Shown here in pieces: positions 53,836 through 61,713 of a stretch of DNA of 64,000 nucleotides. This DNA is from Thauera sp. K11 (GTDB lineage: Bacteria; Pseudomonadota; Gammaproteobacteria; Burkholderiales; Rhodocyclaceae). The stretch is from NCBI RefSeq assembly GCF_002354895.1, contig NZ_CP023439.1, positions 992,001 to 1,056,000 of the forward strand, in the 5' to 3' direction. The notes beneath the pieces are model-generated. The model worked only from the letters and a program-made list of their open reading frames with translations. It was not told the DNA's origin and ran no database searches. The translations under genes and the position numbers were made by a program. Numbering within the stretch: the first letter of the stretch is position 1; every line of letters begins with the position of its first letter.

Positions 53836-54194
53836 ATGGCCGCTGTTGCCGTTTCGAAATACGAGTTCGCCCCTGCCGACACGCAGGACAAGTTCCACGG
53901 TGCCCAGTTGATGTACATCGGCTGGGAAGACCACCTTCTGTTCTGCGCGCCGTTCGCGTTCCCGTTCCCGCCCACGATGCGCTTCGGCGACATCGTCTCC
54001 AACGTGCTGCCGGGTGCGTTCGGCTACCACCCGAGTTCTCGCAGATCGACTGGGCGAAGACCGAGTGGCTGAAATCGGGCAAGCCCTTTTCGCCGGATTT
54101 CGACAAGTCGCTGGCCGAAAACGGCCTCAAGCACAAGGACGCGATCCGCTTCCGGACGCCGGGCCTCACCGGCATCAAGGGTTCCTGCAGCTGA
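53836..54194 (+). pseudogene. dmpO: Phenol hydroxylase gamma subunit P4 (DmpO), single-base frameshift
   Basis: The first 65 codons match DmpO (FHGAQLMYIGWEDHLLFCAP, PFPPTMRFGDIVSNVLPGAF) up to GYHP. At CACCCGAG (54028-54035) one C appears missing: adding it restores EFSQIDWAKTEWLKSGKPFS through RTPGLTGIKGSCS and the TGA at 54194, giving exactly 119 residues, the usual length. As read, translation ends after 78 residues with an unrelated tail. All other genes of the operon are intact, so a sequencing error, a phase-variable tract or a recent loss are all possible. DmpO is needed for full hydroxylase activity. Confidence 0.85.
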
Positions 54195-54273
54195 TCGACC
54201 GCAGCGGCGGCGACCCGCGCGAGCCGGTCGCCGCCGCATGCCGGACCGACGACAGAGAGAACGGAAGAGAACC

Positions 54274-55329
54274 ATGAGTTACGAACTGACCATTGAACCC
54301 ATCGGCCAGACCATCGAGGTCGAGGACGACCAGACCATTCTCGATGCCGCGCTGCGTGCCGGCATCTGGCTGCCGCACGCCTGTTGCCACGGCCTGTGCG
54401 CCACCTGCAAGGTGAGCGTGATCGACGGCGAGGTCGACCACGGCGAAGCGTCCAGCTTTGCGCTGATGGACTTCGAGCGCGACGAAGGCAAGACGCTGGC
54501 CTGCTGTGCGCGCCTGCAGAGCGACGTCACGATCGAGGCCGAGATCGAGGAAGACCCGGATGCCGAATCCATCCCGGTGCGCGACTTCCCCGGCACCGTG
54601 ACCCGCATCGAGAGCCTCACGCCCACGATCAAGGGCGTGTTCATCGAGACCGACGAGCCGATGCACTTCCAGGCCGGCCAGTACATCAACTTCTTCCTCG
54701 AGGGCGGCGAATACAGCCGCGCGTTCTCGCTGGCGAACCCGCCCTCGACCGGCCGTGCGGTGGAACTCAACATCCGCATCGTGCCAGGCGGCCGCGGCAC
54801 CACCTGGGTGCACGAAAAGCTGCAGGTCGGCGACCGCGTGAAGCTGTCGGGCCCCTATGGCCGCTTCTTCGTGCGCAAGTCGGCGCCGGAATCGCTGCTC
54901 TTCATGGCGGGGGGCTCGGGGCTGTCCAGCCCGCGCTCGATGATCGCCGACCTGCTGGAGGCGGGCGACACGCGGCCGATGACGCTGGTGTACGGCCAGC
55001 GCAACCGCACGGAACTCTACTACCACGACGAATTCCTGGCCCTGGCCGGGCGCCATCCGAATTTCACCTACGTGCCCGCGCTGTCGGACGAGCCCGCCGA
55101 TTCGGACTGGAACGGTTTCCGCGGCTTCGTGCATGAGGCGGCGAAGGCGCACTTCGACAACGATTTCCGCGGCCACAAGGCTTACCTGTGCGGCCCGCCG
55201 ATGATGATCGATGCCTGCATCACCACGCTGATGCAGGGCCGCCTGTTCGAGCGCGACATCTACACGGAAAAGTTCTTCTCGGCGGCGGACGTGCAGCAGG
55301 TGCGCAGCCCGCTTTTCAGGAACATTTGA
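54274..55329 (+). CDS. dmpP: Phenol hydroxylase reductase P5
   Basis: NADH:hydroxylase reductase, 351 residues. An N-terminal plant-type 2Fe-2S domain (C37/C38, C42, C45 and C77/C78 in CCHGLCATC and LACCA), then an FAD domain (RAFSLANPP near 149) and an NAD domain (GGSGLSSP near 214; YLCGPPMMID near 305). Passes electrons to the diiron centre of DmpN. GAGAACGGAAGAGA precedes the ATG. Confidence 0.95.
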   Translation: MSYELTIEPIGQTIEVEDDQTILDAALRAGIWLPHACCHGLCATCKVSVIDGEVDHGEASSFALMDFERDEGKTLACCARLQSDVTIEAEIEEDPDAESIPVRDFPGTVTRIESLTPTIKGVFIETDEPMHFQAGQYINFFLEGGEYSRAFSLANPPSTGRAVELNIRIVPGGRGTTWVHEKLQVGDRVKLSGPYGRFFVRKSAPESLLFMAGGSGLSSPRSMIADLLEAGDTRPMTLVYGQRNRTELYYHDEFLALAGRHPNFTYVPALSDEPADSDWNGFRGFVHEAAKAHFDNDFRGHKAYLCGPPMMIDACITTLMQGRLFERDIYTEKFFSAADVQQVRSPLFRNI

Positions 55330-55469
55330 GTTTTATCAAGAAATATCGAGATTTTTTCCGCGCGGCTTGAACCTGTGGCTATGATTTTCGGGCGTTTTTC
55401 GATCGCTTGTAACCCGGCTCGATCCGGTTGGCCAAAGGCCGGACGAGTCAATTTCTGGAGGAGAAATCC

Positions 55470-56399
55470 ATGGCAATGACTGGCGTACTGCGTCCCGGCC
55501 ACATCTCGCTGCGCGTGCTGGATCTCGAGGAAGGCATCAATTTCTACAAGAACACGCTGGGTCTCGTCGAGACCGGGCGAGACGGCCAGGGGCGCGTCTA
55601 CTTCAAGGCGTGGGACGAGCGCGACCACAACAGCGTGCTGATCCGCGAGGCGGAGGACGCGGGCATCGACTTCTTCGCTTTCAAGGTGGCCGACAAGGCC
55701 ACGCTGGAAAAGCTCGATGCCGACCTGCAGGCCTACGGCTTGGCCACCGAGCGCATTGCGGCCGGCGAGATGCTCGAGACCGGTGAGCGCGTGCGCTTCA
55801 AGCTCCCCTCCGGCCACTTCATCGAGCTTTACGCCGAGAAGACCGACATCGGCAACGGCCAAGCCTATGTGAACCCGGACCCGTGGATCGCCGATGCCGA
55901 GCGCGGCATCGCCCCGACCCGCATGGACCACTGCCTGCTGTACGGTCCGGACATCGAGAAAGTCCAGGAGATCTTCGAGAAGGTGCTCGGGTTCTACCTG
56001 GTCGAGCACGTCGTCATGGAAGACGGCAAGACCGACCTGGCCATCTGGCTGTCGTGTTCGATCAAGGCCCACGACATCGCCTTCGTGCGCCATCCGGAGC
56101 CGGGCAAGCTGCACCACATCTCCTTCAAGCTGGACAGTTGGGAGAAGGTGCTGCGCGCGGCGGACATCATGTCGATGAACCGTATCTCGATCGACATCGG
56201 CCCGACCCGCCACGGCATCACCCGCGGCACCACGATCTACGCGTTCGACCCGTCCGGCAACCGCTTCGAGACCTTCTGCGGCGGCTACGACGGCTACCCG
56301 GACTACAAGGCCATCAAGTGGACGTGGGACCAGGTCGGCCCGGGCATCTTCTATCACGACCGCAAGCTCAACGAGCGCTTCCTGACCGTGGTTTCCTGA
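55470..56399 (+). CDS. dmpB: Catechol 2,3-dioxygenase
   Basis: Extradiol ring cleavage of catechol to 2-hydroxymuconic semialdehyde. 309 residues with two vicinal-oxygen-chelate modules; the Fe(II) ligands correspond to H154 (RMDHCLLYG), H216 (KLHHISF) and E267 (RFETFCGG), with RHG at 248 in place. The ATG at 55470 follows GGAGGAGAA; earlier in-frame sequence is leader. It follows dmpP after 140 bases and the dmpQ ferredoxin that usually precedes it is absent. Confidence 0.95.
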   Translation: MAMTGVLRPGHISLRVLDLEEGINFYKNTLGLVETGRDGQGRVYFKAWDERDHNSVLIREAEDAGIDFFAFKVADKATLEKLDADLQAYGLATERIAAGEMLETGERVRFKLPSGHFIELYAEKTDIGNGQAYVNPDPWIADAERGIAPTRMDHCLLYGPDIEKVQEIFEKVLGFYLVEHVVMEDGKTDLAIWLSCSIKAHDIAFVRHPEPGKLHHISFKLDSWEKVLRAADIMSMNRISIDIGPTRHGITRGTTIYAFDPSGNRFETFCGGYDGYPDYKAIKWTWDQVGPGIFYHDRKLNERFLTVVS

Positions 56400-56625
56400 G
56401 CGGCGGAACGAAATACGGCACGCTGTTCATCGCCACGCGCCATTCCTGGCCGTCGTCGGTGCACAGCAGCGCGACGCCAGTGGTGCGGGTGGCGAAATCG
56501 GGTGCAGGCGGGTCGCTGTGGCCGATCGAGAAGTGCCCGATCACAGGCGTTTGCGCTCCTGCGGGAACAGCCGTGCCGTAGACAGCTCCGCCGCCGCGCC
56601 AGCGCTGCGGCCAGGCCGAGCGATT
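56400..56625 (-). pseudogene. Gene remnant, possibly catalase-family peroxidase C-terminus
   Basis: On the minus strand an open stretch reads RWRGGGAVYGTAVPAGAQTP, then VIGHFSIGHSDPP, TGVALLCTDDGQEWRVAMNS and VPYF. This resembles the C-terminal end of catalase-related (SrpA-like) peroxidases. There is no start or N-terminal heme domain, and the frame runs into the end of dmpB, so it is a fragment. Family assignment is from memory and tentative. Confidence 0.35.
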
Positions 56626-56634
56626 CAGCGCTTG

Positions 56635-57285
56635 CTAGTAGGCGAAATGGATCTGGCCGCGCCGCAGCGTCGGCGACTCGATCTCGTCGACGACCGCCAG
56701 CGCGAAATCCGCCCCGCCGATCGCGGACTTGCCTTCGGCGTCGAACAGCGCGACATCGCCCGATTTGCGGTAGATGCCGCGCCGCTCGCCCGGCGCGAAG
56801 GCGCCGAACTGCGCGCCCGGGCTGACGAACAGCCAGTCCAGTGCCTGCGGCGCTTCGGCCTGCAGCAGATCGAACGCATCATGGGTCGCACGCGCGCCGT
56901 CGAGGAACTCGGGCGGCACGTCGCCGCTGTCGATGAAGCGCGGCGCACCGGGGGCCGGACGCAGCCCGCTGAAGCCGCCGATGACGACGAAGCGCGCCCC
57001 GGCCCGGGCGATCGGTGCCAGCGCGGCGCGGTAGATCGGTATGAATTGCGCGGCTAGGCCGGGCTGGAACGGCGACAGCGCGCCCACCACCACGTCCGCG
57101 CCCGCGATGACGCGTTCGAGCGTTTCCAGGTCAGCCGCCGAGCCGGTCTCGTGGCGCACGCCCGGTACCGGCTCGGCCGGCTGCGAACGGCCCAGCGACA
57201 CCACCTCGTGGCCGCGGGCAGCGGCCTCGCGCACGATGTGCGAGCCGGCATAGCCGTTGCCGCCAATCACGATGATCTTTGCCAT
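56635..57285 (-). CDS. NAD(P)-binding atypical SDR-like oxidoreductase
   Basis: Rossmann protein of 216 residues with GGNGYAGS near 8-15 and IGGFSG near 100. It resembles NAD(P)H-binding/NmrA-like atypical short-chain proteins with no classical YxxxK motif. The reaction is unknown. The ATG at 57285 has GGAG eight bases upstream; earlier in-frame ATGs sit too close to it. Precedes the gene remnant and follows ohr in a minus-strand block. Confidence 0.75.
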   Translation of the reverse strand: MAKIIVIGGNGYAGSHIVREAAARGHEVVSLGRSQPAEPVPGVRHETGSAADLETLERVIAGADVVVGALSPFQPGLAAQFIPIYRAALAPIARAGARFVVIGGFSGLRPAPGAPRFIDSGDVPPEFLDGARATHDAFDLLQAEAPQALDWLFVSPGAQFGAFAPGERRGIYRKSGDVALFDAEGKSAIGGADFALAVVDEIESPTLRRGQIHFAY

Positions 57286-57326
57286 GTTCATTGCTCCTTG
57301 GGTCATTGCTGCTGATGTTTGCCGGC

Positions 57327-57755
57327 TCATTCCACCGTCACGTTCAGCGCCACGTCGATGTTGCCGCGCACCGCATTGGAATAGGGGCAGGTCTGGTGCG
57401 CCTGTCGGGCCAGTTCTTCGGCCGTGGCCTGATCGACGCCGCCCAGGCGTACTGTCAGGGCGGCACTCAGGAAGAACGATTTGTCTTCCGCCTGGTGCAG
57501 GCTGACCTGGTTCTCTACTTCCGAGTGCGCCAGGGTGATCTTGCGGCTTCGGGCAATGTGCTTGAGCGCCGAGTGGAAGCAGGCGGCGTAGCCGGCAGCG
57601 AAAAGCTGTTCCGGGTTGGTCTTGTCGCCGGCGCCGCCCAGGGACTTGGGATGAACGAGATCGAGATCGAGCAAGCCGTCTTCACTGCGAACATGGCCAT
57701 TTCGGGCGTCGCCGGTGGAAAGCGCGGAGGTGGTGTAGAGCGCGTTGGACATCAT
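57327..57755 (-). CDS. ohr: Organic hydroperoxide resistance protein (Ohr/OsmC family)
   Basis: Thiol peroxidase reducing organic hydroperoxides. 142 residues with both redox cysteines: GYAACFHSALKH near 55-66 and HQTCPYSNAVRGN near 119-131, and the family segment PEQLFAAGYAACF. It belongs with the MDR oxidoreductase and HxlR regulator beside it; no MarR-type OhrR is seen. Second ATG one codon in is an alternative start. Confidence 0.9.
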   Translation of the reverse strand: MMSNALYTTSALSTGDARNGHVRSEDGLLDLDLVHPKSLGGAGDKTNPEQLFAAGYAACFHSALKHIARSRKITLAHSEVENQVSLHQAEDKSFFLSAALTVRLGGVDQATAEELARQAHQTCPYSNAVRGNIDVALNVTVE

Positions 57756-57821
57756 GTTTCCTCTGTTGGTTGAAGGCAGGGGCCGTCTCGCTGGATCAGG
57801 CGGCCACCGTTGAAAAGCAGG

Positions 57822-58835
57822 TCAAAGTGCGTAGTCCAGTCCGATCTTGCCGAAGTGCTCTCCCGCCTGTTGCAGACGGAAAGCATCGGCGATGTCGCGC
57901 AGGGCGAAGCTGCGGTCGATCACCGGCCGGATACCGGTGGCGTCGAGGGCGCGCACCAGTTCGATCTGGTGCTGGCGACTGCCTACACCGATGCCGGCAA
58001 TGCGCTGCTGGCGCGCCATCAGTTCGATGGTGGGCACCACGCCGGCAAAGCCGGTGAGCATGCCGATCAGCGCGATGCGACCACCGATGCGGGTTGCCTT
58101 GATCGACTGCGCCAGGGTGCCGGGGCCACCGACCTCGACGGTCAGATCGACACCGCGTCCGGCGGTGATCTCCAGCACCCGTTCAGCCCATTCCGGCTGC
58201 TTGCGGTAATTGATGAGGTGGTCTGCGCCCAGTTGGCGGGCGCGTTCGAGTTTTTCGTCCGAAGACGAGGCCAGCAGCACCGTCGCGCCCGCCGCCTTGG
58301 CGAGTTGCAGGGCGAATATGGAAACACCGCCGGTGCCCAGCAGCAGCACGGTGTCGCCGGGCTTGATGCCGCCTTCGACCACCAGCGCCCGCCAGGCGGT
58401 CAGGCCGGCGGTGGTCAACGTGGCCGCCTCGACGTGGCTGTAGCCCTTGGGTGCATGCGTGAAGGCGGTAGCGGGGCGCACGGTCACTTCGCTGGCATAG
58501 CCGTCGATGCCGTCACCGGGCGTGTGCGCGAACCCGGCAAATTGTGGTTCGCCGGCCAGCCAGGGCGGGAAGAAGGTCGAAACCACCCGGTCGCCCACGG
58601 CGAACTCGCTGACTCCGGCACCAATGGCCTCGACCACACCGGCGCCGTCTGCCAGCGGAATGCGGCCGTCGACGACCGGAAGCTGCCCCAGCACCACCGC
58701 CAGGTCATGGGCGTTGAGCGAACTGGCGTGCAAGCGCACGCGGATTTCGCCGGGTCCGGGCACGCCGGGATCGGCCAGTTCGACCTGCTCGACATGCTCC
58801 AGGCCAAAGGGGCTGCGCAAACGAATGGATTTCAT
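57822..58835 (-). CDS. Zinc-independent MDR (quinone oxidoreductase-like) dehydrogenase
   Basis: Medium-chain dehydrogenase/reductase of 337 residues. N-terminal GroES-like domain with HASSLNAHDLAVVLG and DGAGVV; Rossmann domain LLLGTGGVSIFALQLAK near 165. The zinc-ligand Cys of classical ADH is missing, so it resembles NADPH:quinone/alkenal reductases. Substrate unknown. Divergent from the HxlR gene with 103 bases between them, hinting at control by that regulator. Confidence 0.82.
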   Translation of the reverse strand: MKSIRLRSPFGLEHVEQVELADPGVPGPGEIRVRLHASSLNAHDLAVVLGQLPVVDGRIPLADGAGVVEAIGAGVSEFAVGDRVVSTFFPPWLAGEPQFAGFAHTPGDGIDGYASEVTVRPATAFTHAPKGYSHVEAATLTTAGLTAWRALVVEGGIKPGDTVLLLGTGGVSIFALQLAKAAGATVLLASSSDEKLERARQLGADHLINYRKQPEWAERVLEITAGRGVDLTVEVGGPGTLAQSIKATRIGGRIALIGMLTGFAGVVPTIELMARQQRIAGIGVGSRQHQIELVRALDATGIRPVIDRSFALRDIADAFRLQQAGEHFGKIGLDYAL

Positions 58836-58938
58836 GCCTGGGAACCTCTCTTTCTAAGATCCGGAAAGTTGACTTGTGACTTGCGCTGCACCTTAATCCC
58901 GTTCATTCCATCCAGTAAGTACGCACCCTTGGGTTAGT

Positions 58939-59388
58939 ATGAAAAGCCACCCTGGCGCCAACCCGCTTTCCGAGGCTTCTGCCCAAACCTTGGATGAAGG
59001 GACATTGACCTCGCGCGTCCGGCGCGGGGATCTCTTCATCGGCTCCGGAAATTGCGAATCGCGCGAAGTCTTTTCCCACATCACCAGCCTGTGGGGCGTT
59101 CTGTGCCTGATCGCATTGCGCGATGGCACCTTGCGCTTCAGCGAGTTGCGTCGAAAGGCCGGCGGAGTCAGCGAGAAAATGCTGGCGCAGACGCTGCAGC
59201 GCCTGGAGGCGGACGGATTGGTCCGCCGGACCTCCTATCCGGTTGTCCCGCCGCACGTCGAGTACGACCTGACCCCCCTGGGGGAGGAAGCGGCCGCGCA
59301 TGTCGCCGCGCTTGCGGATTGGCTTGAAGTCAATCTTCCCCGTATCAGGCAAGCCGCAAGCCAACGCACGCATCCGCCCAGGTCCTAG
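58939..59388 (+). CDS. HxlR-family winged-helix regulator
   Basis: Dimeric winged-helix DNA-binding protein of 149 residues: recognition region FSELRRKAGGVSEKMLAQTL, wing LVRRTSYPVVPPHVEYDLTP. It has two cysteines (GNCESREVF near 39 and LWGVLCLIAL near 56); in the QorR/YodB branch a cysteine at the first site senses oxidants or quinones. Placement beside a quinone-oxidoreductase-like gene and ohr suggests the same, which is inference. Confidence 0.85.
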   Translation: MKSHPGANPLSEASAQTLDEGTLTSRVRRGDLFIGSGNCESREVFSHITSLWGVLCLIALRDGTLRFSELRRKAGGVSEKMLAQTLQRLEADGLVRRTSYPVVPPHVEYDLTPLGEEAAAHVAALADWLEVNLPRIRQAASQRTHPPRS

Positions 59389-59447
59389 ATCAAGCGGCTT
59401 TGAGTCCATCCAGCAACCGATTCTCCTGATTGATTGCCGGTTTAATG

Positions 59448-59475
59448 AAAAAGCGGCCCTCGGGCCGCTTTTTTT
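59448..59475. terminator. Bidirectional intrinsic terminator
   Basis: AAAAAGCGGCC-CTCG-GGCCGCTTTTTTT forms a 7-base GC stem extended by A-T pairs. It lies between the convergent HxlR and GntR genes. Confidence 0.88.
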
Positions 59476-59497
59476 GCGCTTGCGGGATGGTGCCGTG

Positions 59498-60235
59498 TCA
59501 CCCGTGGTTGTTGTTGCCCCCGCGGGTGAAGAACTCGAGCGGAAGGCGTTTCACCGCATCGAGGGTGCGCAGGATGTGTTCGGACAGGATGGAACTCGCC
59601 CGCGCACCGTCGCGCGCCAGCGTGGCGTCGAAAAGGGCGTGGTGTTCGGAGTGGATGTCGCGCGTGATCGGCTGCTTGAACAGGCTCACGCGCCGATAGC
59701 GTTCCGACTGCTGGTAGAGGATCTGCTGGAAGTGCCGTATCCAGCGCGACGGGCTGGCGGCGATCAGCGCCTCGTGGAACGCGCGGTTGCAGCGCTCCCA
59801 TTCTTCCGTCGTCGCTTCGTCGTTGTCGCTGAGCTTCTGTTCGGCGCGGGTGAGGCGGTGGAAGGCGGCGACCAGCGTCGCCTCCCAGGCGTCGTTGCCG
59901 CGCGCGATGGACTGGCGCAGTGCTTCGGTTTCGAGCAGTACGCGCGTATGGCTGATGTCCTCGCAGTCGGCGATGGAGATCGGTGCGACGCGAAAGCCGC
60001 GCTGCCCCTGGGCCACCACCAGCGCGTCGGTGACGAGCAGCAGCAGCGCTTCGCGCAGCGTGCCGGCGCCGACTTCGTACTGGTCCTTGAGATGTTCGAC
60101 GCGCAGCTTTTCTCCCGGCGCATAGACGCCTTCGATGATGTCGCGCCGCAACCGGAGATAGGCGGCCTCGACGAGGGTCTTCGGCTCCGGGACGATGTCG
60201 CCGTCGCTCACCGTGGAGACATGCTTGTCGCGCAT
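59498..60235 (-). CDS. GntR-family (FCD) transcriptional regulator
   Basis: Regulator of 245 residues: N-terminal winged helix (LRLRRDIIEGVYAPGEKLRV, then GAGTLREALLLLVTDALV) and a helical FCD ligand domain (RVLLETEALRQSIARG, FHEALIAAS). Divergent from the heme-binding protein/dmpD/dmpFG genes, it probably represses them. AphS, the GntR repressor of the Comamonas phenol meta pathway, is the closest described analogue by context. The start at 60235 (MRDKHVSTV) is chosen over an extension that crosses the promoter region. Confidence 0.87.
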   Translation of the reverse strand: MRDKHVSTVSDGDIVPEPKTLVEAAYLRLRRDIIEGVYAPGEKLRVEHLKDQYEVGAGTLREALLLLVTDALVVAQGQRGFRVAPISIADCEDISHTRVLLETEALRQSIARGNDAWEATLVAAFHRLTRAEQKLSDNDEATTEEWERCNRAFHEALIAASPSRWIRHFQQILYQQSERYRRVSLFKQPITRDIHSEHHALFDATLARDGARASSILSEHILRTLDAVKRLPLEFFTRGGNNNHG

Positions 60236-60304
60236 GAGTGCTCGATTGATGAAAAATGTCGTGGTATGAATTTTAGCTGAGCGTGAAAAATATAGGGCCT
60301 CCCA

Positions 60305-60318
60305 TAATCTCGAGATTA
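60305..60318. promoter_or_regulatory. Candidate GntR operator
   Basis: TAATCTCGAGATTA is a perfect 14-base palindrome, with a further half-site TTCGAGATT at 60328-60336 overlapping the -35 region of the rightward promoter. The position suits repression by the divergent GntR protein. Confidence 0.6.
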
Positions 60319-60322
60319 AATA

Positions 60323-60351
60323 TTGACTTCGAGATTGGGGGGTACTATCTT
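60323..60351 (+). promoter_or_regulatory. Sigma70-like promoter for the heme-binding/dmpDFG genes
   Basis: TTGACT (60323-60328) and TATCTT (60346-60351) are separated by 17 bases. A second copy of the CGAGATT half-site lies in the spacer. Confidence 0.58.
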
Positions 60352-60403
60352 GCCGCGATCGGTTTGCGGCATTACGGCCCAATTCCACAACGAGGAGACG
60401 AAT

Positions 60404-60841
60404 ATGAAAGTCGCGGTGCCCCAGTCCACGGTGTCGTGGGAAGCAGGCCATGCTGCGGTGGAGGCCGCGGTCCGCCACGCCGGATCACTTGGGGTTCTCA
60501 TCAATGTCGCGGTCACCGACGTCGGCGGTAATCTCATCTCCTTTTTGCGCATGCCCGGGGCGTTCGTGCAGTCGATCGACATCGCGATCGACAAGGCCCA
60601 TACCGCGGGCGGCTTCGGCTTTCCGACCAAGCAGTGGATGTCGGTCTTCGGCGACAACGAGGGCATGAAGTTCGGCTTCTCGGCGCGTCCGCGGCTGGTC
60701 GTCTTCGGCGGCGGCCTGCCGATCCGGGTGAATGGCGAACTGATCGGCGGCATCGGCGTGTCGGGCGCCTCGGAAGAACAGGATGCGGAGTGTGCGCGCG
60801 CGGCGTTGATCGCCATCGGCGCAGACGCGGTGGAACTTTGA
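60404..60841 (+). CDS. GlcG/HbpS-family (DUF336) heme-binding-like protein
   Basis: Cytoplasmic-looking protein of 145 residues with no signal peptide, matching the GlcG/HbpS fold: VAVTDVGGNLISFLRMPGAF near 35-54, SIDIAIDKAHTA near 58-69, and GGGLPIRVNGELIGGIGVSG near 101-120. Members occur in many meta-cleavage clusters, but their role there is unknown. It begins the second dmp transcription unit, 17 bases before dmpD. ACGAGGAGACGAAT precedes the ATG. Confidence 0.85.
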   Translation: MKVAVPQSTVSWEAGHAAVEAAVRHAGSLGVLINVAVTDVGGNLISFLRMPGAFVQSIDIAIDKAHTAGGFGFPTKQWMSVFGDNEGMKFGFSARPRLVVFGGGLPIRVNGELIGGIGVSGASEEQDAECARAALIAIGADAVEL

Positions 60842-60858
60842 ATTCAGGAGCGAGCGGG

Positions 60859-61713
60859 ATGAGCGATTCCAGCCCCGAGATCGGCCGCAGCATCGTGGCT
60901 GCGGGCATTCGCACGAACTACCACGACGTTGGCGAAGGTTTTCCGCTGCTGATGATCCACGGTTCGGGGCCGGGCGTGTCGGCCTGGGCGAACTGGCGGC
61001 TGGTGATGCCCGAACTGGCCAGGCGCTCGCGCGTGATCGCGCCCGACATGGTGGGCTTCGGCTTCACCGATCGTCCGGAAGGGCAGAAGTACGACATGGA
61101 CGCGTGGGTCGAACAGGCCGTCGGCCTGCTCGACGCGCTCGGCATCGAGCGTGCGGACCTCGTCGGCAACTCGTTCGGCGGTGCGCTGGCGCTCGCGCTG
61201 ACGATCCGCCATCCGCAGCGCGTGCGCCGGCTCGTGCTCATGGGCAGCGTGGGCGTGCCGTTCGAGATCACGCCGGGCCTGGACGCGGTGTGGGGCTACG
61301 AGCCCTCGTTCGAGAGCATGCGCCGCATCATGGACTACTTCGCCTGGGACCGTTCGCTGGTGAACGACGAACTGGCGAAGCTGCGCTACGAGGCCAGCAT
61401 CCGTCCGGGCTTCCAGGAATCCTTCTCGGCCATGTTTCCCGCGCCGCGCCAGCGCTGGGTCGACGCGATGACGAGCAAGGAGGCGGACATCCGCGCGATC
61501 GCCCACGAGACGCTGGTGATCCACGGCCGCGACGACCAGGTCATCCCGATGTCGACCTCGCTGACGTTGGCCAACTGGATCTCGCGCTCGCAACTGCACG
61601 TCTTCGGACGCTGCGGGCACTGGACCCAGATCGAGCATTCGGCGCGCTTCGCCCGTCTGGTCGGCGACTTCCTCGCCGAGGCGCAGGCGGACGAGCCCAG
61701 GGCGCTCGACTGA
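60859..61713 (+). CDS. dmpD: 2-hydroxymuconic semialdehyde hydrolase
   Basis: Alpha/beta hydrolase of 284 residues that cleaves the catechol ring-fission product to 2-hydroxypenta-2,4-dienoate and formate. Nucleophile serine in VGNSFGGALALAL near 105-117, oxyanion region HGSGPGVSAWANW near 34-46, acid in HGRDDQVIP near 225 and histidine in RCGHWTQIEH near 255. Symbol from the phenol cluster; BphD/XylF relatives are close. Confidence 0.88.
   Translation: MSDSSPEIGRSIVAAGIRTNYHDVGEGFPLLMIHGSGPGVSAWANWRLVMPELARRSRVIAPDMVGFGFTDRPEGQKYDMDAWVEQAVGLLDALGIERADLVGNSFGGALALALTIRHPQRVRRLVLMGSVGVPFEITPGLDAVWGYEPSFESMRRIMDYFAWDRSLVNDELAKLRYEASIRPGFQESFSAMFPAPRQRWVDAMTSKEADIRAIAHETLVIHGRDDQVIPMSTSLTLANWISRSQLHVFGRCGHWTQIEHSARFARLVGDFLAEAQADEPRALD

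Noticed and set aside
55330..55469. Second sigma54 or sigma70 promoter before dmpB
   Set aside because: Only a TATGAT hexamer with no properly spaced -35, and no TGGCAC-type element. dmpB is probably read from the dmpK promoter.
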